Source: Nectonema munidae
Lineage: Eukaryota > Nematomorpha > Nectonematoida > Nectonematidae
Length of the DNA: 64,000 nt
Assembly (NCBI GenBank): GCA_030549495.1
Contig: JAUIRK010000947.1
Location: 500,001-564,000 of the forward strand
Direction of reading: 5' to 3'
Part shown: piece by piece, positions 24,901 through 35,250 of the stretch
How positions within the stretch are numbered: the stretch's first letter is position 1
How the letters are laid out: the number at the start of each line of letters is the position of its first letter
The notes under the pieces: generated by a model
Seen by the model: the letters and a program-made list of their open reading frames with translations, nothing else
Database searches by the model: none
What the model was told of the DNA's origin: nothing
Program-made: the position numbers and the translations under genes

Positions 24901-26056
24901 TTATGTTTTAGGAAAGTAGTTTTTTTTTATATTTGAATATTGAAAAAATATTCAATGCTACGCATTTGAAGAAAGACAATGTGCGCAGAATATGAGTAGG
25001 TTTTCGTTTCTTTTTTTAATTGTTCGTATCGCAGCCAAGGCAGGAATCGAACCCAAGATTATTTAATGCCAAATAATTTTTACAAATTTTTCACTACGAC
25101 TTTAATCCTATAAGAAAAAAGGAAAATTCATAAGATTCGCAAGAACTTCAATAGAAGTGTAGAAAAAAGGTAGGCATGAAATTTCAGTATAAAAAATGTA
25201 AAATTCTCTCCTCCCTATTCGATAAGCGCTAAGAAACGTTCTTCTTTTCCGCATATGCTCCGAAAAAAATGGACTTAGTGCAGTATATAAAATTTTAAGG
25301 CATCAAAGAAATCGCATGGAAAATGAGAAAGTGCAGATATTAAAATTTATCGCAGCAATATAAAATTAATCAAGATTTGGAACCAAATGTAGGTATCACA
25401 TGGAAAAAAAAGAATATTACGTTAAAAATATACGATTTTCCAATGATATTTTGTATTCATTTTTTATAATTTTTCAAATTTTCTTTACTTTGAAAGAAAT
25501 TATTATGAGGAAGAGGGCATCTCTTTCAAAAAATGTCGTCGAAGGGGCATTTTTAAAAAAAAACGTCAAAGGGAGCGTTGAGTAGAAAAATTTTAAGAAA
25601 ATCTGCTAAACAGGATAGGCGAGCAGGGCGTAAAGAAAAGCATGCTTACTATTTTTCTATACTTAATTTGCCAAGTTAGACATTTCTTCAATATGTCCAG
25701 CCTGAAATGATAGGAAAAATATAGGGAAAAATCGCAAAATAGGCTTACCTAGGAAGCACCGTAAATATATTGGGATGTAAAGTAGTAATTCCAAGTTTTT
25801 CGTCAGGAATTTTCTTCAGTGTCTGCACCCAAGCATGTGGATTCGGCATAAAAACATTTGGATATTTGATATCTCTTGAAGAATGGAGAAAGCGATCGCG
25901 TTTTAGATAAAGATCTTGTGTAATCAAACCTACAATTTAGAAAAAACCAGAATACATTTAAAAGGATCTTGAACAAATAAATGCATTACTTTCGTTTTCG
26001 GTATTTAGATTATTTTCGGAATTAGCATCTGTGAGTGTTGTGAGTGAAGAAAACAT
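15995..26056 (-). CDS. MRPL4: mitochondrial large-subunit ribosomal protein uL4m (MRPL4), complete
   Basis: A structural protein of the mitochondrial 39S subunit that binds 16S rRNA. Exons on -: 26056-25990, 25929-25749, 25701-25650, 22002-21885, 21823-21717, 19641-19591, 19542-19416, 16104-15995. Every junction is GT/AG and all phases agree. The product is 270 residues (human about 311). Matches to human MRPL4 in order: HAWVQTLKKIPDEKLGITTL HPNIF ([24 protein letters not shown]), RLDILKKCLTWQIKYRKI, GPRAPRSWYYYLPKGYRA (GPRGPTSYYYMLPMKVRA), LSIKFAQDDLHIVDDLEIP (LTVKLAQDDLHIMDSLELP), RDWGKSVLFVD and LNVYSILKFESLVLTVRALE (LNVHSMLKHQTLVLTL). The N-terminus MFSSLTTLTDANSENN is a weak import signal. 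The codon stretch before this ATG is also open to a possible AG border, so an extra 5' exon is possible. The basic loop 'GGGRKPWPQKGTGRARHGS' of human is diverged here (SSKKPIPHKKTGKAPYKEI). Confidence 0.93.
18070..19040 (+). mobile_element. LINE 3' end with reverse-transcriptase C-terminal region, truncated
   Basis: A 5'-truncated non-LTR retrotransposon in MRPL4 intron 7. The open frame at 18070-18663 ends with the cysteine-rich domain common downstream of some LINE reverse transcriptases: PCGVCAIRVKRNYIFC, WIHKRCTGIKGSL, KCTSC. It continues into ELEKINQFCYFEEVI and VEHRIKLAWKKFKFLGGVLC (family pattern: VEKFCYLGDMI...VAWGKFREL). After the stop, about 370 bp of 3' sequence ends in CGTAAAACCGATTTATAT. 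A second copy of this 3' end lies at 55030-55290. The clade was not determined. Confidence 0.8.
22996..23170 (+). other. unassigned coding-like fragment inside MRPL4 intron 3
   Basis: On +, ADIPPGMTDYLQRMVIAINM then AFEHYIRNEINTEQHRTSQN reads without a stop, and the composition looks more protein-like than its surroundings. An AG precedes it at 23011-23012 and a GTGAGT follows at 23120, so it could be an exon. It could equally be a piece of an old mobile element: helical residues of this sort occur near the end of retroelement integrases. I cannot decide which. Nearby - strand frames (23113-23340, 23393-23593) are unrecognised. Confidence 0.3.
24096..24214 (+). mobile_element. piggyBac-type MITE, copy 1
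   Basis: A non-autonomous element flanked by TTAA on both sides (24092-24095 and 24215-24218). The termini are CCTGTTAACGCCC and the inverted CGTTAACGGG. Both the TTAA target and the CCY-start termini are hallmarks of piggyBac. The interior words AGTCGACTTTACAAAAATAA and CTTCTGCTTTACATTAGATA are shared with copies 3 and 4. Confidence 0.85.
24274..24402 (-). mobile_element. piggyBac-type MITE, copy 2 (inverted)
   Basis: Same family in the opposite orientation, 55 bp from copy 1. It is flanked by TTAA at 24270-24273 and 24403-24406. The left end is CCCGTTAACGACCAGAATAA. It lies, like copy 1, in MRPL4 intron 3. Confidence 0.85.
25020..25075 (-). repeat. tRNA-derived SINE fragment (family B-like)
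   Basis: On -, GGGTTCGATTCCTGCC (B box) is followed by GGCTGCGATACGAAC. The head is lost. It lies in MRPL4 intron 3. Confidence 0.4.
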
Positions 26057-26816
26057 GCAACAGAAATTGAACTAATGTAAAAAAAAACGTGCTCTTTTTA
26101 TTTTAAAAAAAGATAGAATTGAATTAGGAACATTGTGCTTTTCAGACCCTAACCAATGTCAAAAGGTTTAGCTTAAATAATTCGAGTTTCTTGACACAAT
26201 GTTGTCCAAATTGGGGCATGCAGGTGCGGCATTCAGTATTCTCAAATGCCGCTCCTCCTCTTTTGAAGCATAATACGATTATAAACTCTTTATTATAATT
26301 TAGCTGTTAAGTAACGGTTAACTGTCAGCTCCCAATCGCACCAAACTCGGAAACCTGCAGCGATTTTTTCAAGCCCAATTAATTACCTTGTTTGTAATTG
26401 TGATGGCATCACTACCTTAATAATAATTCATCATGTCCTTTATAATTTTTACGACTAATCTTTTTGTATTCAGTACATTCGTGCTTCTTCTGTCATCTCA
26501 AATCACCTAAATAGTGCGTGGGTCAGCAAGTCCTGACATGATCGCGAAGAAAGACAATTTGGAGCTTTATACATTTTTACAAACTCCCGCATTTCTTTGA
26601 AAGTAGGATTTATAGATAACACGAGCTAGATAAATGTATTCTTTTTACTTCAGTTTGATCAATCAGCAGTTTAAGTATGCTAGCGATAGGACATCTCCCA
26701 TTTTGAAAAATTAGAGATGATATTGTAACAAAAATTTCAAATAGCTACCGTGTTTGACCAAAATAGACTAGCGACCAGGATCCAAAATAGAATCAATAGA
26801 GCATGTTACGCCTGAT
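26057..26816. other. 5' flank of MRPL4, no gene seen
   Basis: Moderate AT content. No exon, CpG island or clear TATA element was recognised. It should contain the MRPL4 promoter, on - strand. Confidence 0.4.
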
Positions 26817-26820
26817 TTAA

Positions 26821-26948
26821 CCCGTTAACGCCCATGTCGACTATAGTCGACTTTACAAAAATAAAATCGTCTGCATTTATCAAAGCTCTTTAATACAAAT
26901 CTTCTGCTTTACATTAGATATCGTCTGATTATTCTGGTCGTTAACGGG
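26821..26948 (+). mobile_element. piggyBac-type MITE, copy 3 (best preserved)
   Basis: TTAA at 26817-26820 and 26949-26952. Termini CCCGTTAACGCCC and CGTTAACGGG form a clean inverted pair. The interior is nearly the same as copy 1, including CTTCTGCTTTACATTAGATA. It lies about 765 bp upstream of the MRPL4 start codon, so it is in its 5' flank. Confidence 0.9.
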
Positions 26949-27404
26949 TTAAATGTGTTTAAGACTTTCCCATTGGGACATGGAGAGACACGAAGCTCTT
27001 ATCCTTCCTTATTCCTTTTCACCAGTTATTGGAACCAATGATCGCAAATGCTTTTTAGAAACTTTGCTTTTTACAACTGGATGAATAACAAAAAGCCAAA
27101 TGGCAAGATTAGCTTTGCTCTAACCAGGTCAAGATTTTTTAGCATGACTCTAAAAACGATTTCTTGTATAAATCTTTAGGAAACAGAATTTTTGGTTGAG
27201 CAGATTCAGTATTTGGTGTTCTGAAATGTCTTTGTCTTCTGAAGCCCGTATAGAAGGGCTTGCATTAGAAGACTCATTGGTAATACAGCTAGACGTTGTT
27301 TATCTGGGTACTAGGACAATTTGCCTACGGACATTATGCCTATGTGTTTTCAGGGAGGCGAAAATGATCGAAAATTAAAAAATTAAGCGAAAATTATAGT
27401 TCCC

Positions 27405-29098
27405 TTTATTTTAGATAGTTTACTTCACCCATTCAATAAGATATATGAAGATGAAACGTATCTTGATACCTTTAAATCAGCTTGTATAATTCCTGTTTTT
27501 AAAAAAAGTGTCAAAACTGAACCAGGTAACTATAGACCAATCCCCATACTACCTTTTTTAGGTAAACTTTTTGAAAAGATTATTCATAGGAAAATGAGTC
27601 CTTTCATCTCGAAATATGATATTCTAAATGAAAACCAATTTGGATTTAGGCCAAACAAATCTACCCAAGATGCTATTGCCACTGTTTTAACAAACATTCA
27701 AATTGCTCGTTCTAATAAATTGCAAGTTTGTTTTATCTTTATGGACTTCGATAAAGCCTTTGATACAACCATGAGCTACTCCTTTTAAAACTTAATAAAT
27801 TATGTAATGATTAACTTAATAATAATGTTAATGATCTTTTTAATCTGCAAAATAATTATTGAAAATTTTATATTTACGCTGACGATTGCATCATACTATA
27901 TAAAACTCGTGATCTATATATGAATAACAGATTCATTATTCTATTCCTAAATCGGTTTCATCAATGGTGTGAGCAAAACAATCTTAATATTAATATTGAA
28001 AAAACTAAATATGTGATCTATAATACAAAAAAATACAACTAAATTTAAAATCCAATTATCGAACATGAAAATTGGAAAAAAGAACTCTTATAACTACTTA
28101 GGTATTATTTTGCAATCGAATTGATCTTTTACATTAAACTTTAATAAAATTATCATTATCAGTATTTATAGGTGTAGCATATAAAATAAGAAATATGTTA
28201 AACATTGAATCTAGACTTTTATTTTTTCCCGCTTTTTTCCAATCCAAAGTTTACTATTGCAATTTAATTTAGGCCTTTAGTAGCAGAACTTCTATCAATA
28301 AATTACAATCCAAACAAAATCGAGCTATAAAATTCATTGAAAGTGGTGATTCTACAAGCATCAGGAAAACGCACGGAATTTTGAATATCAAATAAATACG
28401 TTCATTAACGCCCTCGCATTTTGTTTTTAATAATATGACATCCAATTCTTATTTTTCCAATTACTTTATTTTCAACAATACAGTGCATACTTATAACTTG
28501 AGAAATGATAAGGATATATTTATACAACGTTTTACCAACATAAATCAGAATAGTTTTTACCAAGTGTTATTAATAATTGGAATTCAATACCGTTGCCTAT
28601 TAGACATCTAAAAAATATTAAACCATTAAAAAAATTTTTTATCTCTTATTTGTTATTAGTTAACTTGTAAATATTTTTTCATTATATATACCAAACATCC
28701 TCTCTATTTTCCATTTCCAAATTTTTTTCCCTTGTTTCCTTTTTTCATTTAGATCTGTGTTTATTATCTTCAGTGGAAAATTCATCAAAAATCAAACCCT
28801 TTGTGCTTCGCCTTATCTAAAGATGCATAATTATACTCATATATACTCTATATTTGTATAGTATAACTTTTAATGCCTTTGTTAATTTTATCCATATAAT
28901 CCCATGGGTTTTTTTTAATCTATCTTCCTCCCTACACATGATCTATTACACATTTTCTTATTTTTTAACTTCACTATATCAGCATATTGAGATTAGAAAT
29001 TCTTACAATATGGAGGTTGAAGGATTTTTCCCCATACGAACATATAAACTTAAGTTTAGTTCATATTTTATGTTTTGAACTAAATAAATCTTATCTTA
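27405..29098 (+). mobile_element. LINE fragment: reverse transcriptase, 5'-truncated and decayed
   Basis: Reads as a jockey/CR1-like reverse transcriptase on +. It starts with LLHPFNKIYEDETYLDTFKS and GNYRPIPILPFLGKLFEKII (27410-27590). It continues with ISKYDILNENQFGFRPNKS, TQDAIATVLTNIQIARS and IFMDFDKAFDT (27594-27770); the last is the motif holding the first catalytic aspartate. Later come HQWCEQNNLNINIEKTKYVI (about 27960-28020) and KLQSKQNRAIKFIESGD (about 28300). The block with the FADD-type catalytic pair is reduced to IYADDC near 27875. Stops and frame changes separate these blocks. The 3' end, near 29098, has AACTAAATAAATCTTATCTT. Confidence 0.85.
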
Positions 29099-29154
29099 TA
29101 CCAAAGCTCAGCTATTCAAATTAATCACAGAGATTTTTGGTAAAAATTTAGTTC

Positions 29155-29560
29155 CATCAATACACCAAACATTTTGCAAAATTGAACATTTGTTTATGTT
29201 TTTAAATGAGAGAAAAATAGTTTTCAATCGTTACAATTTTATATCAATGAATATTGTCAGACTCGCGTTAGAATTTTTTTTCAACAAAGGTCACATCTTT
29301 ATCAGCACGTTTGTTAAATTTTGTAACATTTGAAAACTTTAATTTTTTCAAGTCAAGAAATTTTTTTCAATAGCTATTTGGAAATAAATATTTTGACTAG
29401 CTATTCACTTTAAAAGCAAGAATACTCTATTTGCTTAATATTTGAGCAGAGATATTTTTTATAATGTTCGATTGTTAAATTTTATAAGTAACACTGTACA
29501 TAATCAAATCACTTTTTTTAAGAAAATTTGTTGATTATTATTATAATAAAAATATAATAT
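29155..29560 (-). repeat. dispersed repeat, copy 2 (inverted partner at 4918-5095)
   Basis: Reverse complement of the repeat in SLC7 intron 2. The matching blocks are 29155-29320 and about 29516-29550, separated by about 200 bp that copy 1 lacks. It is about 85-90% identical by eye over the best 80 bp. It starts about 55 bp after the LINE 3' end. Confidence 0.65.
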
Positions 29561-29694
29561 CGAAACAAAATGTTTCAGTTGTTAAAAATGTACTTGATCT
29601 ATTTATGACAGCTGTCAGAATTTTATTTGTAGACAGAAATATTCAAAAAAACGCAATGATTTTCTTTTCTCGTATACTTTATTTATGTTAGTTT

Positions 29695-30097
29695 GGTCCT
29701 CGGACATTTCACCCCATTATTTTCATAAGACAGTTCGTCCCATGGACAATTCGCCCCATTATTTTCATAAGACAGTTCGTCCCATCGACAATTCGCCCCA
29801 TTATTTTCATAAGACAGTTCGTCCCATCGACAATTCCCCCCATTATTTTCATAAGACATTTTGTTTCATGGATAATTCGCCCCGTTATTTTCATAAGACA
29901 TTTTGTCTCATGGACAATTCTAAAAAATTAAGAGATAAATTGATTAATTTGAAATAATTTAATAGAGATAAAATAAACAAGAATATAAATTTTTTTAATA
30001 ATTTTACACATAATAAGCAAAGATGGATGAAACTAATAGCCTATAAGACAATTTGTCCAGGGGGCAAATTGTTTTTGGGGCGAAATGTCTGTCGACC
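29695..30097. mobile_element. MITE with internal 42-bp minisatellite
   Basis: The inverted ends are GGTCCTCGGACATTTC (left) and GGTCGACAGACATTTC (right, read inward). The flanking 8-bp words GTTAGTTT (29687-29694) and GTTATTTA (30098-30105) are a probable decayed target duplication. Inside, at 29711-29925, a 42-bp unit is repeated five times (CATTATTTTCATAAGACAG, TTCGTCCCAT, GACAATTCGCCC). Because 42 is a multiple of three, it is open on both strands, which explains the spurious 90- and 61-codon frames. Superfamily uncertain; the duplication size would suit MULE or hAT. Confidence 0.75.
29711..29925. repeat. minisatellite, 42-bp unit, about 5 copies
   Basis: The tandem array is nested in the MITE at 29695-30097. 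The first three units are almost the same and the last two have drifted (CAGTTCGT to CATTTTGT). Confidence 0.9.
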
Positions 30098-30369
30098 GTT
30101 ATTTAAATAATTTTTTAATTATAAGGGCTAGCTACTTAAAGGTTGGCTTTTGCTGCTTATAAAAACTTGAAAATATCAAATAAACTCTAATCATTTATGC
30201 CTCCTATTATTTTGAAATTATTCTGAGAACAGATGTTTCCATTTTAAAATAGTGAAAATTGCTTTATTAGTTTATTTTTTTTCCTTTCTCTGTTATGTTA
30301 ATTATGTAGCAAATTTTTCAATTTTGAGTAAAAGGTAAGGTGCAGCGTATGTATTTTCATTGACCAGGC

Positions 30370-30485
30370 ACTGATGTACCGCTTATCTCAAACTATGAAC
30401 AAATTCGTATCGATGAGGAATCGAATCCATAGGCTTCCGTGCTATGTCCATCATCTCAACCAACCTGCCATGCCACCCATAGATT
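30370..30485 (-). repeat. tRNA-derived SINE, family B-like
   Basis: On -, GGTGGCATGGCAGGTTGGTT (A-box-like) starts near 30480 and GGATTCGATTCCTCATCG (B box) follows. This spacing is typical of a tRNA-derived head. Confidence 0.55.
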
Positions 30486-31025
30486 ATGCTGTAGGGGATA
30501 CGTCAAATTAGTTGTCAAAAAACTTAAGTTATGTTCTAAAATTTTTTAGTTTTTGTTGAAGCTCTATAACTTTTTCTGATAGACTTTTTTTCCTTAAAAG
30601 TTATTATAAAAGGCAAATCATTGAAAAATGTTAACAGTTATTTTACTTTTTGTAGATTTTTGTAGCTTGTATCAATTTAGCTTTTAAACTATTTTTGAAT
30701 GATGCTGAGTAAAATGAAATAATGCGATCTTAATTTTTTGTTTTATTTTTGTTTGCACAATTATAACTTCGTTTTATACCCTTGCCCCTGAATCAATCAC
30801 ATTTTTTTCATATAAACATCGCAGGGTGTCTAGTAGACTCTTTGCCTTTAGACTACATTCACTCATATAAAACTACCAAACCTTCAGTTATTTGTTTTCT
30901 CTATGAATCAAATATCCTTTCATCAATTCCTGTAATGTGCCTGGTAGACTACTTCATTTTTCAAATGAAAAGCCTATTCCACCCCCTAACATTTTTGGAT
31001 TTTTTTAAACTAATGTATATTCGAT

Positions 31026-31594
31026 GGTTGTAGGTAAAAATGCCCCCGAAATAAATGCCCCCAATTAAAAAGTAAGAAAAATTGCCCCCTAATTTTTGAT
31101 TTTCAGGATTTTTTTAATTATATAAATATTTTTATTTGGTACCGTTTTTGAAAGGCTAAATTTCTAAAATTTCTTAATCTATAGGGTTTTTTCTTTATAA
31201 AGTTCTTGAAAACAATAGCAAAGGTGCAGATTTGTGGGAATGTGTTCTTAAAATCAGTTAAAATACAAATTATATTTAGAAAGTGTTCTGATACACACAA
31301 AGTCCAAAAATATTTGCTGTGTTATAAAAAAATTTATGTATTTAAAAAATTGTCGTATGCTGAGTTTTTTAGGTTAATTTAATTAAATTTTAAATGTTTT
31401 AGATGAAAAGTTGACTTTTTTTTACAAAAAATCTTTATTTGACATATCTTTTTTAAAAATTTTAATTAATAATTTTTTGTTGGGGCATTTTTTCATAATT
31501 TTAAATTAGGGCATTTTTTTCGGGGGCATTTTTTCCTACTTTTTAATTAGGGCATTTTTCCTACTTTTTAATTGGGGGCATTTTTTCTGCGCAC
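31026..31594. mobile_element. MULE-like MITE with perfect 10-bp target duplication
   Basis: TATATTCGAT flanks both ends (31016-31025 and 31595-31604). The termini are G-starting and inverted: GGTTGTAGGTAAAAATGCCC on the left and, read inward, GTGCGCAGAAAAAATGCCC on the right. Next to each are repeated blocks of the type TGCCCCCAATTAAAAAGTA. A 9-10 bp duplication is typical of Mutator-like elements. The interior has no transposase. Confidence 0.85.
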
Positions 31595-31604
31595 TATATT
31601 CGAT

Positions 31605-33299
31605 ATGCAAATTTAATTAAAATATTTTCCCTGGAAGTATAGTATTTAAATTCACCAATTTTGTAAAAAAAAATATAAAGTTGTCTTATAAATTTAGGAC
31701 TTTAGGTATGCGCTGAGTACACTCTATTTTAAAGGGTTGCTTGAATATTTGGTCTCCCGTGGTATTTCCAGACCACTAATTTTCAAAATTGCAAGAAAAA
31801 AATTTCGCCCCCCCCCCTCCCCAATAATTTTGAGGATGTGCGCCCCTGATATTAGAGATCAAGTAATATAATAGAAATTAGATACCTAGAATAATTATTC
31901 TTCTTAAAAATTTATATGAAGCATTGCTATTCTACAATATCACAAAAAACGCATAACTTTTAAAAACACTAACTCTATGAATAAATCCTTCTATGAATAA
32001 ATTTAGAATACTATACCTAAAAAAATTGAAGCAAAGTCTAAGAATATTGTCAGATACATCTTTTGCCTATAATAAACTATAGCTCAAATTCGAATTGACT
32101 ATTATATCAAATAAAAGTAAAATTATTACTGTTTTTTCAATTTTTAAAGTTGAGGATATTTTATTAAAAATCATCATTATAAATTTGGAGCAAATAATAA
32201 ATAAAAATTTTTTTTAGAAAATATATTTTGTTTAAATATCAGGAAAATAGATAATATAGAAATACTCATTTCATTTAGATTTGGGCTAGAATGACAAGTG
32301 GATTGATTCATTCTCATAAAAAATTTATAAAACTATTATATCTTATCGTTGTACTTGCTACATAACTATTACTGTATAAAGAAATTAGACTTTCTTGGTA
32401 GATTGAACCCGATACTTTTATCATTCTTTATAAATCGGATTCTATATTTGATTATTGTTGTTTTTCCATTCCTAACCTAAACCCCCATTTTTAAAAGTTC
32501 TTTTTTAATCTGACATTTAAATTTTTTGTGCTCTTACGAATATTACTGAATAACTGATAGAACAGAAATAATGTATAGATTTAAATACTTTCTTATGGCA
32601 ATTTACTTCTTATTATAATTTTTATTCTTTTTCTTAAAAACCAAGTCAAAGAGAAAAATTTCTGTAAATATAGCGGAGGTTATAAAATAATATATTCATA
32701 CTGAATAAATTGATTTTTTTTTTTTATCAATAGCGTATTTTACGAAATATAGTTTATATTAGGGGAATTTAAATAGATATTCTCGTAGTTTTCTTTAAAA
32801 ACTAAAATTTAAGTTTTTTAACAGTATCTAGGAAATGAATTAATTATAGAGAAATCATATTCAATAATAGTTTAGATAAAATGTTCAGATAAAACAAATC
32901 TATCTTGGTTCATAAAAATTTATTTAACTTGGCTATATTTTAGGTTAATAATCAACAATTTTACTTATCGAAACTAATTTAAGTTGAAATGTAACATAAG
33001 AAGATTAAAGTAAAATCTTTTTAAAGTTTATTTACATATTTTTCAAGTTCTATTATTTATCTTTTGCAATCACACCATGGCATTTACTAAAAAATGAGCA
33101 ATACAGGGCTACTTCAACATGTAAATGCTGGGCAAAATTTTTTTTAATGAAATTTCAATATTGATCTTAGTTTATCATTTATATTAATTGATTTAAAACT
33201 AGTTTGAAGCATTTTATTTTTAGTACTCAGTAAATGTATTAGCTCTCTCAACATCTGTCGATAAATAAAACCCATCAGATTCAACTAGTTTAAAGAAAT
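31605..33299. other. AT-rich, no gene recognised
   Basis: About 1.7 kb of very AT-rich sequence. A short C-rich patch at 31806-31850 resembles the C-rich ends of the hAT MITE family seen at 38496 and 55737. Otherwise no structure was found. Confidence 0.5.
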
Positions 33300-35250
33300 T
33301 TTATTTTTTCTTTCGATTTATGTACGACCAAACTTTTTTAGAAAGAAGCTCTTCTCATCAAATACTAAGCTATGCGCGTCTGTTTTCTTAAAAGGTCGAT
33401 ACTTGTTTATACATGGTAAATATACATTTGCATCTAAACTTGGCAAAAAGTTTTTTCTTTTTTTTAAACAATATTCTATTTCTTCTAGTAAAATAGTCAC
33501 GAAATTTTCTATTAGACTTTTATACTTTTCTATAAGGGAATATAGTTTACTTGTGAAAAAAGAATAAAACTCATCAAGTTCAGAATCCTCTACAGTCTAC
33601 AGCATTCCAATCAATTTAGAGAAAAACAGAAATAATCATACCATAGTTTCCAGATTAAAAATTATATTTTTGGTAGAAGAAATAGCAGTTCTTGTTATTT
33701 TCATAATGATAAAATTAATACACATATGATCACTTTTAACTAAAGGAGAAGTAAGTCTTAAACTAGAAATTACATCAGGAACATTATTAATAAGTAAATC
33801 AAGAATTAAAAGACTACTAGAATTTCTTCTTCTTGTTGCTTTAGTTACGAGCTGAGAAAAACATTTTTCTTGTAATAAATTAAAAAATTTTTGATGTTTA
33901 TCAGTGTTATTATACATCGAATTCCAATTAATTTCACGGTAATTGAAATCTCCTAGAACTATTATATTATTATGTGGAAATTTTGAGTAAAGGAAACTAA
34001 GAAGGGAAATTATTTCATTTGAAGATTCCAAAAAAAAGAGAATTTCGGTCTTCTGTATATACAGCAAAATATGAATTCTTTGTTATTGAATATAACTGAT
34101 AAAGTGAGATACTCAATGAATCTAGGGTCAAAAAATTCAATAACTTTAAACAAAACTTCTTAGGCAAATAAAATAATGTCCCTATAACAATTCCTCTAGT
34201 TTAGCATTAGTATAAAATACAGATATATTACTTAGAATTCTTCTTTTTAAATTGCATAAGGAAGCTGTAGAAACATCTACTCCGAAGCTATTATACTCAG
34301 TTTTTCCATTACTTTCTACTTAATAATTTTAATATCTTTTAAATTATCTCCTGAAACAACAAACTTAAACGAATCATCATTTTTGTTTTTGTTTTTTGTA
34401 TCAGCCTCAAGCTTAGCAGATTTTATTTTAATTATTTCTACTTGATTTAAATCATTGGAAAAAAAAAATTTCTAAATTATCAAGAGTATTCTTTAAATTT
34501 GAAAGGGCACCTTTTACTGTTAGTTTACCTTCAATATTTTATAGGTAATTTTAATTGACCTTTTAGACAATAAACTATCACATTTTTTACCCAATCTGAC
34601 AATCTTATTAACCTTTATAACATTTAAATTAAGATGAATATTGAATAACTCATTAACAAAACTTACATCATTATTATATTCCAAAACCTCATGAACAACT
34701 TGATTAAGCTTTCCCTCTTTCTTTATCGATTTCTTGAAAACGCTCTTCATCGAGAGCTTCTTTAATAATTTCTTTGAAATTAGGAACAACCTCTACACCT
34801 CCATATATATTTTTGTCACATGATTTTTAAAATTATCTGTAAACTGATGATTTACATTATCTAGTTTATCACAAATATTGTTACCATTGTTTTCTTGAAC
34901 ATTCGCGTAATGAGCGAAACTTAGGGACAGAACATTAATTCTTTCAGAGAAATGTGATTTCAGGAACGTAAATCCACGTTTACTCTTTTTCTTAAAAACT
35001 TGAATTTCATAAGAAATAAGATCAATAGATTTTTTAAAGATTAGAGAAACATTTTTCGAGCAAATGTTGCAGAACCATCTGATTCCAAAACTTTCCCATT
35101 TATCAATATCCTGACAATCAAAACAAAACCAACAAGAACTGCACTTATAGTCATTTCAGAGCTTACAGCAATGACAGGACCAATCAGAAGCTTTAGCAAC
35201 ATTCTTTAATTTAGTTTTGCTCCTTATAAAAGAAAAAAAATCAATTAGCA
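33300..35250 (-). mobile_element. LINE 5' part: ORF1 with PHD-like finger, then endonuclease
   Basis: Read on -. About 35240-35050 encodes a cysteine-rich PHD-like finger (DWSCHCC, YKCSSCWFCFDCQD, WFCNICSK). At 34789-34520 there is a charged ORF1 segment ending in KVNKIVRLGKKCD and SIKITYKILKVN, the RLGK...R.I.V pattern of CR1/L2-like ORF1 proteins. At 34067-33636 is the endonuclease (EEP) domain: NIIVLGDFNYREINW, CFSQLVTKATRRRNSSSLL, LDLLINNVPDVISS and LVKSDHMCI, which hold the catalytic GDFN and SDH motifs. A linker follows to 33318. The element is broken in several places and lacks its reverse transcriptase. It may be the same family as 27405-29098. Confidence 0.8.

Noticed and set aside
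29685-29957. Repetitive 90-codon frame and its 61-codon antisense partner
   Set aside because: Both arise from a 42-bp minisatellite inside a MITE; the unit length being a multiple of three keeps all copies open.
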